A DNA stretch of 64,000 nucleotides from the NCBI GenBank assembly GCA_002331385.1, contig DCYB01000011.1:394873-458872 (forward strand), written 5' to 3'. This DNA is from Comamonadaceae bacterium UBA2121 (GTDB lineage: Bacteria > Pseudomonadota > Gammaproteobacteria > Burkholderiales > Burkholderiaceae_C). Position numbers and translations under genes: made by a program. Numbering within the stretch: position 1 is the stretch's first letter; the number at the start of each line of letters is the position of its first letter. The notes beneath the pieces were generated by a model. It did not search any database. It had not been told where the DNA came from and was given only the letters and a program-made list of their open reading frames with translations. Positions 24,245-33,317 of this stretch are shown here, piece by piece.

Positions 24245-26627
24245 GATCCTGAGCGGGTCTGTAATAAAGCATCGGCAGCAATACCAGCGGCGCGGTAAAA
24301 AACGCCAGCAGGTAGCGGTATTCGCCTGCAATGGAAAACATGAACACGGCTAGCAATTGGAGCACATAGATTCCGCCAACGACGCAAACCGCTTTGTCGC
24401 GCGTGACGAAGCCGCGTCGCGCTGCGACAGCAATGAGAATCAGGCCAAGCCATGGGGCCCACAACACCGCGCGGTGCTTCATCGTCCAATGAAACCAGTC
24501 GATGAGCAAGTCATCGGTCGGCCAGTTCACGGTTTGAACGTGCGAGCGTGATTTCGTTTGGGGAACGATGTACATCGCATTCAGAGGTCCGGGCACCGCA
24601 GCGCGTGCGAGCGCGGAAAACAGGAAGATGTTCACGCGACTGGCCGCGAACGCCGGGAAGTTGTGCCACAGGTTGTACTTGACGAATTCCTTGACGATGG
24701 TGCTTTTCGCCTTCTTACTGAGCGTTCCCAGTGCGGGTCCCTGCGGGAAGAAGATCAATGGATCCCAGTAATAGTGGTCGTAGAAGTCCTGGATCTTCTC
24801 CAGGCTCTGTCCGCTGGAAGTGAGCGCATCGATGGTTTTCTGTGTTACCCGGGGCTCGTTGAATTCCCAAAGACCCATGGGACGTTGCTCCAGAAAGCCC
24901 ACCGTTTCGTACAAGGTCAGCGGATAGACGGTGCCAATTCCGCGGTCGTATTTGTACGCGATCTGACTGCCGAATCCAACGACGCACCACGGGATGACAA
25001 TCAGTGCAAGCCGTGTGCGCTGCGCGCCCGTCAGCACCCAGGCCAGCACAAGCAAGGGCAGCAGGTTGATGACGCCGTTGGGCCGGGCAAAGATGGCAAA
25101 GGGGACGGTGATCAGCAACACCAATGCGGAGGCCCGGCTGATCGATTTGCTGCGCATGCTCAGCCAGACTTCAAACAGCATGCCGGTCAGGGCAATCGCA
25201 TAGATACCGTCGGAATACATGCTGCCGACATAGAGCAGCACGGTCGGCGCGAGCGCCACGAGCAGCAGGCAGTAGGCGAAGCTCTTGAACATGCGGCGCG
25301 TCACCATCCAGCTCAGCACGCGCGCACACACCAAAGCCGAGATCAGCAATTGAATGGCAATGGGCCATTCCGCACGCAGGGTTGGCCCATACAGCAGCAG
25401 GTTGAAGAGGTACCAGAACGCAGGCTTGTTTGCCTGGAACTCGCGGTTCGTCTCGATCTCCAGCATGACGGCCAGACTGTCCTGACCGAGCATGCCGGGC
25501 CAGCAGGCGACGAGCCAGGCGGCATAGCAAACGCAAAGCAAGGCAAAAATGCTGATGAACGCGCGGGACTCTGAGGCCAGGAGAAATTCTTTGATTTTGG
25601 GAAACATGCTGCCTGCGCCACTCCGGGGCTTGAATTTGAGGGCCTGCTTTTCAATCGTGTGCCAACTGAGTAAGCCAAGAGCAGCAGTGATGACGGCTGC
25701 CACGAGCATGGTGCCCGCAAAGCCTGCTTGCGGCCAGAGATACAGCACAACGGTCTGCTGTACAGGAAATGCGTACAGGTAGATGCCGTACGACGGATCG
25801 CCAAAACGACCGGCGCGATGCAGGATGGGCGTGCGCCGTGTGCCCAGATAGATCACGGCGAAGGTGAGCCCCGCCAACAAGGCGGTATGCCGCCATTCGT
25901 TGGCCCACAACGCGGTAAACAGCATGCCGATCACGGCGGCCCACGCGAGGGGGTAACGCTGCCACGAGTTTTCCAGCCGCGCCATGGAAGCGCCGAGCAG
26001 GAAATAGGCACCAAGTTCGCGGGGAAACTCCGTCACGCCAGTGACGTCTGCATTGCTTTTGGAGAGGAACCATGCCAGATAAGCGGCCACGCACAGCAGA
26101 AAGACAGACCGGTATTTCAGCAGCCCGATCAATCCGGCGATACCGAGCACGATGTAGCAACGCACTTCAATGGGAATGGTCCACAGCGAGCCATTGACGC
26201 TACGCGCATATGGGTTGTTCTCGAACACACCCGGCAGCACGAAATGAATGCGCATGAAGATGCCGCGCAAATAGTCGAAAGTGGCTCCGTGGCGCAGATA
26301 TTCCTTTACAGGAAGTTCGGTCACGATGGGCCCCATCACGTAGGCCGTGAGCACCAGCACGCACGTGAGGGCCGGCCAGATACGCAGGAATCGGCGCATC
26401 GCGAAGCGCGGCAGATTCGGATCCCGCATCCAACTGATCATCACCAGATAGCCGCTGATGATGAAGAAAATGGCAACCGCCAATCCTCCCAGGCTGAATA
26501 TGCCAAAAAAAGAGGGCTCGCCTTTGGCGGTCAGCGCAAAGTGATGACTGAACAGGACCATGGACGCCGCCACAATCCGGATGAAGTCAAAGTTATTGGT
26601 CGGATGTGTCGCCCGGGTGCTTGTCAT
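24237..26627 (-). CDS. Acyltransferase-3 domain fused to a polytopic membrane domain
   Basis: 796 residues. The first module (about 10-345) is an acyltransferase-3 (OafA/NodX type): FDFIRIVAA, catalytic-type His in LFSHHF (28-29), GGLAVAIFFIISGYL and a C-terminal helix bundle with YGIYLYAFP. The second (about 355-796) has another set of about nine helices with CWPGMLGQDSL (about 373-383), FARPNGVINLLPLL, KYNLWHNFP and SIAGEYRYLL. The same signatures occur in the stand-alone protein at 28337-29794, so the two are paralogous. Acyltransferase-3 proteins O-acylate surface polysaccharide or lipid-linked sugars; the second module has a GT-C-like character but no assigned function. The start is 12 bp from the prfC stop. 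Confidence 0.85.
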   Translation of the reverse strand: MTSTRATHPTNNFDFIRIVAASMVLFSHHFALTAKGEPSFFGIFSLGGLAVAIFFIISGYLVMISWMRDPNLPRFAMRRFLRIWPALTCVLVLTAYVMGPIVTELPVKEYLRHGATFDYLRGIFMRIHFVLPGVFENNPYARSVNGSLWTIPIEVRCYIVLGIAGLIGLLKYRSVFLLCVAAYLAWFLSKSNADVTGVTEFPRELGAYFLLGASMARLENSWQRYPLAWAAVIGMLFTALWANEWRHTALLAGLTFAVIYLGTRRTPILHRAGRFGDPSYGIYLYAFPVQQTVVLYLWPQAGFAGTMLVAAVITAALGLLSWHTIEKQALKFKPRSGAGSMFPKIKEFLLASESRAFISIFALLCVCYAAWLVACWPGMLGQDSLAVMLEIETNREFQANKPAFWYLFNLLLYGPTLRAEWPIAIQLLISALVCARVLSWMVTRRMFKSFAYCLLLVALAPTVLLYVGSMYSDGIYAIALTGMLFEVWLSMRSKSISRASALVLLITVPFAIFARPNGVINLLPLLVLAWVLTGAQRTRLALIVIPWCVVGFGSQIAYKYDRGIGTVYPLTLYETVGFLEQRPMGLWEFNEPRVTQKTIDALTSSGQSLEKIQDFYDHYYWDPLIFFPQGPALGTLSKKAKSTIVKEFVKYNLWHNFPAFAASRVNIFLFSALARAAVPGPLNAMYIVPQTKSRSHVQTVNWPTDDLLIDWFHWTMKHRAVLWAPWLGLILIAVAARRGFVTRDKAVCVVGGIYVLQLLAVFMFSIAGEYRYLLAFFTAPLVLLPMLYYRPAQDHV

Positions 26628-26639
26628 GCCGTTTCGCTA

Positions 26640-28268
26640 TCAGCCGTTCATCTGCAGCGCCAAGCCCGCATGCTCGCGCAAGGGATGGAAGTGAATCTTC
26701 GGAAAGCGCTCCTGCGCCAGACGCACATCGTACGGGCTGGTGCACAGATAGGCGAGCGTGTCTGCGGCGTCGCGCGACATGCGCAAGGGATAGGCGTTCT
26801 CGAATTCGCGCAGCTCGGCGGGCGTGTCGGCGGTGATCCAGCGGGCGCCGGTGTATTGGCAGCCTTCCAGACGGATGTCGCAGTCGTATTCGGTATTCAG
26901 GCGGTGCTGCACGACTTCAAACTGCAGTTGGCCGACGGCGCCGAGCAGCATGTTGCCGCCAGCTTCCGGCTTGAACACCTGAATCGCGCCTTCTTCGCCC
27001 AACTGCATCAGGCCCTGCTGGAGTTGCTTGGTGCGCAGCGGGTTCTTCAGCACTACGGTCATGAACATTTCCGGTGCAAAGAAGGGCAGACCGGTGAATT
27101 GCAGGTTCGGCCCATCGGTGATGGTGTCGCCCAACTGCACACCGCCGTGGATGGTGAAGCCGACGATGTCGCCCGCGTAGGCTTCGTCCACAGCTTCACG
27201 GCGCTGGCTCATGAAAGTGACGACGCTGGTCGGACGCAGTTCCTTGCCGGTGCGCTGTACCTTCATCTTCATGCCCGGAGTGTACTTGCCCGAGGCGATG
27301 CGCACGAAGGCGATGCGGTCGCGGTGGTTGGCATCCATGTTCGCCTGCACCTTGAACACGACGCCAGTAAAACTGCGGTCTTCCGGCTGGATGGTTTTTT
27401 CTTCGCGCACACGGTTCACTTCGGTGAAGGCCACGCGCGGGCCGGGCGGTGGGGACATGTCCACCACGGCGTCCAGCACTTCCATCACACCGAAGTTGTT
27501 CACACCCGAGCCGAAGAACACGGGCGTCAGCTTGCCAGCGAGGAAGGCTTCGTGATCCCATTCGGCGGAAGCGCCGACGGCCAGCTCCATGCTTTCCAGC
27601 GCGTCATCGAAGGCGCGGCCAAAGCGGGCGCGCAGCTTGTCGCTCTCGCTGAGCGGAATGACCTCGAAATCCTGCGGGCGCTTTTCGCTGCCGGCGGCGA
27701 ACACGGTCATGCTCTGAGTGCGCAGGTTGATGATGCCGCCGAAGCTCTTGCCCTGGCCGACCGGCCAGGTGATGGGGCAGCAGGGCATGCCTAGCTCGCG
27801 CTCCACCTCATCGAGGATGTCGAGCGGGTCGCGCACTTCGCGGTCCATCTTGTTGACGAAGGTGATGATGGGCGTGTCGCGCTGGCGGCAGACCTCGATC
27901 AGGCGGCGCGTCTGGGTCTCCACACCATTGGCCGCATCAATCACCATCAGCGCCGAGTCCACGGCGGTCAGCACGCGGTAGGTGTCTTCCGAGAAGTCCT
28001 TGTGGCCGGGCGTGTCGAGCAGGTTGATGACGTGGTTGCGGTAGCTCATCTGCATCACCGACGAAGCGACCGAGATTCCGCGCTGCTTTTCGATTTCCAT
28101 CCAGTCGGAAGTGGCGTGACGGCTGGCCTTGCGGCCTTTGACGGCACCGGCAATCTGGATCGCGCCCGAGAACAGCAGCAGCTTTTCCGTCAGCGTCGTT
28201 TTACCGGCGTCAGGGTGGGAGATGATGGCAAAGGTTCGGCGGCGCCGTGTTTCGGAGGCGTAGGTCAA
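26640..28268 (-). CDS. prfC: Peptide chain release factor 3
   Basis: 542 residues, the length of RF3. A translational GTPase with G1 SHPDAGKTT (17-25), switch II DTPGHKDF, G4 NKMDRE, then domains II and III ending in FPKIHFHPLREHAG. It recycles RF1/RF2 from the ribosome after termination and acts in the cytosol. The surrounding surface-glycan genes lie on the same strand (68 bp upstream, 12 bp downstream), so it may be in their transcript even though it has no functional connection to them. Confidence 0.97.
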   Translation of the reverse strand: MTYASETRRRRTFAIISHPDAGKTTLTEKLLLFSGAIQIAGAVKGRKASRHATSDWMEIEKQRGISVASSVMQMSYRNHVINLLDTPGHKDFSEDTYRVLTAVDSALMVIDAANGVETQTRRLIEVCRQRDTPIITFVNKMDREVRDPLDILDEVERELGMPCCPITWPVGQGKSFGGIINLRTQSMTVFAAGSEKRPQDFEVIPLSESDKLRARFGRAFDDALESMELAVGASAEWDHEAFLAGKLTPVFFGSGVNNFGVMEVLDAVVDMSPPPGPRVAFTEVNRVREEKTIQPEDRSFTGVVFKVQANMDANHRDRIAFVRIASGKYTPGMKMKVQRTGKELRPTSVVTFMSQRREAVDEAYAGDIVGFTIHGGVQLGDTITDGPNLQFTGLPFFAPEMFMTVVLKNPLRTKQLQQGLMQLGEEGAIQVFKPEAGGNMLLGAVGQLQFEVVQHRLNTEYDCDIRLEGCQYTGARWITADTPAELREFENAYPLRMSRDAADTLAYLCTSPYDVRLAQERFPKIHFHPLREHAGLALQMNG

Positions 28269-28336
28269 GGGAAATCCAGGGAAAACATTCTGAGAGCGCG
28301 TGCGCTTGAGTAGTCAGCACGGCGTATGAGCGCATT

Positions 28337-29794
28337 TTACAGAGCGTTGTGGTGAACTGCCCCCCGAGTCACTTTGGCTACGGATTCGCGCTGCGCCCGT
28401 GTGGCAAGCAGCGGTCCAAGCGCCAACGGAAGGGTGAAGAAGGGCAGTAAGTACCGGTATTCGCCAGCCGAGGCAAAAGCGACGATGGCCAGCAACTGGA
28501 TGGCGGCTGCGCCAGCGACCACCAGCGCCGCAGCGTCACGTTGCTGTACGCCGCGCCACAGGCACCAGCCGATCAGAGCGATGCCAACGAAGGGTGTCCA
28601 CAGAAGCCACCTGGCCCGGTAACTGGTCTTGTGCATGAACCGGAGGGCCCGTTCTGCCTTGTCAAGCGCAAATCGGCGCATCTGCGACGTGGCGTTTGTA
28701 CGGGGCAGCACCACTTTGGCGTAGTCGAGTGCAGGAAAGCCGCCTTGTGCGAGCGCCGCAGACAAGAAAACATTCACCCGGCTGGCCACCACCTCCGGAA
28801 GGTTGTGCCACAGGTTGTAGCGCAAGAACTCCCGCGTCAGTTCTTTGCGTTGCGCCATGGGAATTGCGCCAAGCTGCGGCCCTTCGGGGTGAAAAATCAG
28901 CATGTCCCAGTAGACTGGGTCGGAGTAGGCGACGATTTTCTCGCGCGTGGTGTGTGCGAGCAGGATCTCCATGGTGCGCGGCGACAGCTTGGGGGCGCGC
29001 AGGATCCACGGATCATTCATGTCCGGCATCTGCTGCCACAGGTCGTTCATGGCGCGCGGTTGCAGCAGGTGTGCCGTTTCGAACAGGACGAGGGAATCCA
29101 GCGCATCTTGCGACGTGGATTTGTGCCATTGCGTCACACCGGCCACCAGTACGCACCAGAATCCGATCGCCGCTGCAAGCGGAACACGCATGGCTTTGGG
29201 AACGAAAAAGAGTGAGACGAGCAGCGGCAACAGGAACAGCACGCCATTCGGGCGCACGAAGAGCGCAAATGGCATGGCGATGGCGATGAACGCGACGGAA
29301 GACCAACGCGCGTTGCGTTGACGCAGCATCAGGCCGATCTCGAACAGCAGCGCGGTGGACGCTGCGGCAAACAAGGCGTCGGGATAAAGCGAGCCAGCAA
29401 AGTAAACCATATGCGGCGCGGCGGCCACGAAAACGAACAGGAAGCCGAAAAGGATGCGGCGGCGGGCGCACCAGAACCACGCGAGAGGGCGGGCCAGGAA
29501 AAACGCGCACAGGAGCATGGCGAGGCCGACGGCCCACTCCACCTGGTGCGTCAGGCCATAGGCCATGCGCACAAGAAAGTACCAGACCACGCTTTTGCCG
29601 CTGCGAAAGGCATCGGGTTGGTCCACTTCCATGAGAATGGCGGCACTGTCTTCTCCGAGCACGCCCGGCCAGAACACCAGCAGCCATCCCAGATAGATCA
29701 GCGCCAACGCGCTCCACACGTACAGCTGTGCACGCCACAGTGGCTCGGGGATGAGGGGTTCGGGCCGAGAGGTGGGTGCTCGTGTGGCAATCAT
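28337..29794 (-). CDS. Polytopic membrane protein, paralogue of the acyltransferase-fusion C-terminal module
   Basis: 485 residues with about 10 membrane helices. It aligns along its length to residues about 355-796 of the acyltransferase-3 fusion: FWPGVLGEDS (41-50) against CWPGMLGQDS, FVRPNGVLFLLPLL, RYNLWHNLPEVVASRVN and ASAGEYRYLLPFF. ATG 29794 is chosen because homology begins just after it; an upstream in-frame ATG would add 44 residues that match nothing seen in the paralogue, and no clear Shine-Dalgarno marks either. Perhaps a GT-C-type glycosyltransferase of the envelope; the family is not recognised and the function is unproven. Confidence 0.75.
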   Translation of the reverse strand: MIATRAPTSRPEPLIPEPLWRAQLYVWSALALIYLGWLLVFWPGVLGEDSAAILMEVDQPDAFRSGKSVVWYFLVRMAYGLTHQVEWAVGLAMLLCAFFLARPLAWFWCARRRILFGFLFVFVAAAPHMVYFAGSLYPDALFAAASTALLFEIGLMLRQRNARWSSVAFIAIAMPFALFVRPNGVLFLLPLLVSLFFVPKAMRVPLAAAIGFWCVLVAGVTQWHKSTSQDALDSLVLFETAHLLQPRAMNDLWQQMPDMNDPWILRAPKLSPRTMEILLAHTTREKIVAYSDPVYWDMLIFHPEGPQLGAIPMAQRKELTREFLRYNLWHNLPEVVASRVNVFLSAALAQGGFPALDYAKVVLPRTNATSQMRRFALDKAERALRFMHKTSYRARWLLWTPFVGIALIGWCLWRGVQQRDAAALVVAGAAAIQLLAIVAFASAGEYRYLLPFFTLPLALGPLLATRAQRESVAKVTRGAVHHNAL

Positions 29795-29928
29795 GGAAAG
29801 AGTGAGTTGAGACGGCGCTAGAGAGAATTTGCCGCTATTGTCGTCTTGAAGGGCCGCTTTGCGCTCACGGTTGCCGGGCGATGCACAATGGATGAGCAAT
29901 CTTGCGAAACTTCCTATAGCTTTCATTC

Positions 29929-31188
29929 ATGAGTAGTCCAGCGCCCGGTGACGCGCCTTTCTCCAGACCATTGATTGCGCGCGGTTCGGTGGACTACTGG
30001 CGCGTCAGCGCGGCCCTGTTTCTGGTGGGCTTTGCCACGTTCTCGTTGCTCTATTGCGTTCAACCGCTGTTGCCGGAATTCACGGCGGAGTTTGGTGTGA
30101 GTCCGGCGCAGAGTGCGCTGGCACTGTCTCTGACCACGGCGAGTCTTGCGGTGTCGATCGTGGTGGCGGGTGCCTTGTCTGAAGGGCTGGGGCGACGCTG
30201 GCTGATGTGCGTTTCTCTGGCGCTGGCCTGCCTGTGCAATCTGGCCGTATCGGCGCTGCCGCACTGGCATGGCGTGTTGGCAGCGCGGTTGGTGGAGGGC
30301 ATTCTGCTGGGCGGCGTGCCGGCCGTGGTGATGGCTTATCTGTTTGAAGAGATTGACCCGAAAGGGCTGGGCTTTGCCATGGGGCTGTATGTCGGCGGCA
30401 CGGCCTTTGGCGGCATGGCGGGGCGCATCGGCACCAGCGTGATGACGGATTTCTGGGGCTGGCGCCATGCGCTGATGGCGCTTTCGCTGGTCGATTTGCT
30501 GGCAGTGGTGGCGTTCTTCCGCTTGCTGCCGCCGTCCCGGCACTTTGTGCGCAAGACGGGTCTGGGCGCGGCCTATCACTTGCGGGCATGGCGCGCGCAT
30601 TTGCGCCATCCGGGCTTGCTTGCGCTGTGCGTCATTTCGTTCGGGCTGATGGGCGTGTTCGTTAGCATCTACAACTATGCGGGGTTCCTGCTGAGTGATG
30701 CGCCGTTCGGGCTCAGTCAGGTGCAGATCAGCTACTTCTTCTATGCCTACCTGTTCGGAATTTTCGCGTCGCCACTGGCCGGAGCATTTGCCGATCGCAT
30801 GGGCAAGGGCATGGGTCTGATCGTAGGCGTCTGCATCATGATGAGTGGAGTGGGGTTCACGTTGCTGGGCCACGGCATGGCGTCGCTCTGGCCTATCGTG
30901 TGCGGCGTCATGTTGTTGACGGCGGGCTTCTTCATTGCGCATTCGATCGCCAGTGGCTGGGTCGGCGGCATGGCCGCAGAGAACAAGGGGCACGCGTCGT
31001 CGCTCTATCTGTGGAGCTATTACATGGGATCGAGCATCCTGGGCGCAGGCGCCGGTTGTTTTTTGCGCAACCACGGCTGGACTGGCGTGGCGCTACTGGC
31101 GCTGGCCGTGCTGTCGCTGGTGCTGTTCTTTGCATGGCGCGTGCAGCGGCTGAGCCGCTCGCACACTCTGGCGACGGACATGTCTTGA
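29929..31188 (+). CDS. MFS transporter (YnfM-like efflux)
   Basis: 419 residues, 12 membrane helices. QPLLPEFTAEFGVSPAQS after helix 1, the cytoplasmic loop GALSEGLGRRWLM (motif A) and RLVEGILLGGVPAVVMAYL (motif C-like) are those of the YnfM/arabinose-efflux-like MFS group. Exports an unidentified compound by proton antiport. The start ATG 29929 is divergent from the preceding membrane protein gene. Its stop codon lies inside the first TCTTGA unit of the kdp upstream array. Confidence 0.88.
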   Translation: MSSPAPGDAPFSRPLIARGSVDYWRVSAALFLVGFATFSLLYCVQPLLPEFTAEFGVSPAQSALALSLTTASLAVSIVVAGALSEGLGRRWLMCVSLALACLCNLAVSALPHWHGVLAARLVEGILLGGVPAVVMAYLFEEIDPKGLGFAMGLYVGGTAFGGMAGRIGTSVMTDFWGWRHALMALSLVDLLAVVAFFRLLPPSRHFVRKTGLGAAYHLRAWRAHLRHPGLLALCVISFGLMGVFVSIYNYAGFLLSDAPFGLSQVQISYFFYAYLFGIFASPLAGAFADRMGKGMGLIVGVCIMMSGVGFTLLGHGMASLWPIVCGVMLLTAGFFIAHSIASGWVGGMAAENKGHASSLYLWSYYMGSSILGAGAGCFLRNHGWTGVALLALAVLSLVLFFAWRVQRLSRSHTLATDMS

Positions 31189-31260
31189 CGCCGTCTTGAT
31201 GCCATCTTGATACGGTCTGACCATATCTCAACCCGTTCTTGACGCGCCGATTTCTACAGT
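31183..31260 (+). promoter_or_regulatory. Phased TCTTGA direct-repeat array and putative kdp promoter
   Basis: TCTTGA occurs at 31183, 31194, 31205 and 31237, with weaker units TCTGA at 31216 and TCTCA at 31226; steps are 11, 11, 11, 10 and 11 bp, about one helical turn each. A TACAGT hexamer (31255-31260) is a plausible -10; there is no matching -35, and the last repeat occupies that place. Direct repeats at one-turn spacing are usual for OmpR/PhoB-family regulators such as KdpE, whose gene closes this operon. That KdpE binds here is inference. Confidence 0.65.
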
Positions 31261-31309
31261 GCATCCATCGTTAATGGGTGTGGCCGCGCCACACCGATGG
31301 AGCACAAGA

Positions 31310-31408
31310 ATGTGGAATTTCAACTGGATTGACTGGATTGCCGTGGCGGCAACCGTGGGCCTGTTCGGCTATCTCGGCTACGCGCTGGTGCGCCCGGAAA
31401 AGTTCTGA
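31310..31408 (+). CDS. kdpF: Potassium-transporting ATPase subunit KdpF
   Basis: A 32-residue single-span peptide with the KdpF ending ALVRPEKF and the helix AVAATVGLFGYLGYALV. KdpF stabilises the KdpFABC complex in the membrane. Its start ATG 31310 lacks a strong Shine-Dalgarno (GGAGCACAAGA just upstream: GGAG at 31299-31302). First gene of the kdp operon. Confidence 0.85.
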   Translation: MWNFNWIDWIAVAATVGLFGYLGYALVRPEKF

Positions 31409-31418
31409 GGGCCACGCC

Positions 31419-31502
31419 ATGCAAGACCTTCTTTATGTCGTGCTCACCGTCGCCTGCTTTGCCGGGTTGCTCGGGTTGAGCGTCGCACTCGTTCGTCTCT
31501 GA
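31419..31502 (+). CDS. Small single-span membrane peptide between kdpF and kdpA
   Basis: 27 residues: MQDLLYVVLT, then a hydrophobic helix to SVALVRL. It starts 10 bp after kdpF, and its stop lies 16 bp before kdpA, with GAGGGCC upstream as a weak ribosome binding site. It is not in the standard KdpFABC set. It could be a second KdpF-like subunit or a regulatory peptide. Coding status rests on position, start/stop spacing and hydrophobicity only. Confidence 0.6.
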   Translation: MQDLLYVVLTVACFAGLLGLSVALVRL

Positions 31503-31518
31503 AAGCACGGAGGCATCT

Positions 31519-33225
31519 ATGTGGACTGTGTGGCTTGAATATGTGGCTGTGCTCGTCGTTGTGGCGGCACTGACCGTGGCCATGGGCAAATGGCTTGCCT
31601 ATTGTTTCACCGGCGAATCGCACTGGCGCATTGAGCGCTGGAGCTACCGCGCCATCGGCGTCAATCCGGATGAACGCATGGGCTGGCAGCGCTACGGCGT
31701 GGCGCTGCTGCTGTCGAATGCGCTGATGATGTTGCTAGGCTATCTGCTGCTGCGCCTGCAGATGCAATTGCCGCTGAATCCGCTGGGCAACCCAGCGCAG
31801 ACGCCCGACCTGGCGTTCAATACGGCGGCCTCGTTCATCACGAACACGAACTGGCAGGCCTACTCGGGCGAAACCAGCCTGTCCAATGCGACGCAGATGG
31901 TGGTCATCACCTTCCTGATGTTTGCGGGCTCGATCACGGGTGCTGCCGTTTGCGCGGGATTCATTCGGGGCATTGCGCGCTCGAATGCATCGGACGTGGG
32001 CAACTACTGGGTGGATTTTGTGCGCATCCTGTGGCGTGTGATGCTGCCGGTCAGCTTTGCCGTGGCACTGTTTCTGGTGTGGCAGGGCGTGCCGCAGACA
32101 CTGACGACACAGGTGGACGCGCACACGCTGGAAGGCGCAACGCAGAGCCTGTTGACGGGGCCCATCGCCAGCCTGGAAAGCATCAAGCACGTGGGCACCA
32201 ATGGCGGTGGCTACTTCAGCATGAACGCAGCGCACCCGTTCGAGAATCCGACCCCGTTGTCGAACATCGTGCACATCCTGTCGATGCTGCTGATTCCGGC
32301 AGCGCTGACCTACGCGCTGGGGTCGATGCTGTTGCGCCGCCGCCAGGGGTGGGTGTTGTTCGGCGCCTGCGCGATCTTGTTTTCTGCCTTTCTGGCACTG
32401 GTGTTCAATGCCGAACAAAGCGGCAGTGCCGCGCTGGCGCGTGCAGGTGCCGACCAGAGCATGAGCCTGGAGCAGTCTGGGGGCAACATGGAAGGCAAGG
32501 AGTTGCGCTTTGGCATTGCGGATACCGCGCTGTTCGTGACGACCACCACGGCCGCGACGACGGGTTCGGTGAACGCCATGCACGACTCGCTCACACCGCT
32601 GGGTGGCATCACGCCATTGGCGCAGATGATGCTGAATTCGGTGTTCGGCGGCGACGGTGTGGGGCTGATCAATCTGATCCAGTACGCCATCCTCACCGTG
32701 TTCGTCGCGGGCATGATGATTGGTCGCACGCCTGAGTTCCTTGGCAAGAAGATCGAGGCGCGCGAGATCAAGCTGGTGATGCTGGCCGTGCTCGCGCATC
32801 CCGCATGCGTGCTGGGTTTTACCGCGATAGCCACGCTCTGGCCCGACACCAACGCCAGCCTGAACAACCATGGCCCGCACGGGTTCTCGGAAGTGCTCTA
32901 CGCCTATACCTCGGCCACGGCCAACAACGGGTCGGCCTTCGCCGGTCTGAATGCCAACACGCCGTTCTTCAACACCACGCTGGGTCTGGCCATGCTGTTC
33001 GGGCGCTTTCTCACCATGCTGCCCATGCTGGCAGTGGCCGGAAGCCTGGCGAGCAAAGCCACGGTGCCGCCCGGCCCCGGCACGTTCCCGACGGCAACGC
33101 CGCTGTTCATGGGCTTGCTGATCTTCGTGATCGCGGTGGTGGGTGGCTTGACCTTTCTTCCTGCGCTGGCGCTGGGGCCGGTCGTCGAGCATCTGCAAAT
33201 GCTGGCGGGGCAGGTCTATCCCTGA
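31519..33225 (+). CDS. kdpA: Potassium-transporting ATPase subunit KdpA
   Basis: 568 residues of the potassium-channel-like subunit (superfamily of K+ transporters), about 10 membrane helices. The four selectivity-filter-like turns are visible near FITNTNWQAYSGE, GTNGGGYFSMNAAHPFENP, TTTAATTGSVNAMHDSLTP and ATANNGSAFAGLNA. It selects K+ and passes it to KdpB. ATG 31519 follows AGGCATCT downstream of GGAGG (31509-31513). Gene order after it is unusual: kdpC follows before kdpB. Confidence 0.96.
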   Translation: MWTVWLEYVAVLVVVAALTVAMGKWLAYCFTGESHWRIERWSYRAIGVNPDERMGWQRYGVALLLSNALMMLLGYLLLRLQMQLPLNPLGNPAQTPDLAFNTAASFITNTNWQAYSGETSLSNATQMVVITFLMFAGSITGAAVCAGFIRGIARSNASDVGNYWVDFVRILWRVMLPVSFAVALFLVWQGVPQTLTTQVDAHTLEGATQSLLTGPIASLESIKHVGTNGGGYFSMNAAHPFENPTPLSNIVHILSMLLIPAALTYALGSMLLRRRQGWVLFGACAILFSAFLALVFNAEQSGSAALARAGADQSMSLEQSGGNMEGKELRFGIADTALFVTTTTAATTGSVNAMHDSLTPLGGITPLAQMMLNSVFGGDGVGLINLIQYAILTVFVAGMMIGRTPEFLGKKIEAREIKLVMLAVLAHPACVLGFTAIATLWPDTNASLNNHGPHGFSEVLYAYTSATANNGSAFAGLNANTPFFNTTLGLAMLFGRFLTMLPMLAVAGSLASKATVPPGPGTFPTATPLFMGLLIFVIAVVGGLTFLPALALGPVVEHLQMLAGQVYP

Positions 33226-33317
33226 GCGCGTTGGCGCGTTGACGCATCGACAGGTCAATACCCCATATCGAATTGGATGAAGCAGACGGCCCTGTGTGCC
33301 GTCTGCAGGAGAAAGTC

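Noticed and set aside
25728..27794. Plus-strand open frame of 688 codons
   Set aside because: Antisense to the acyltransferase fusion and prfC; a shadow frame.
31735..33258. Minus-strand open frame of 507 codons
   Set aside because: Antisense to kdpA with shadow-like composition.
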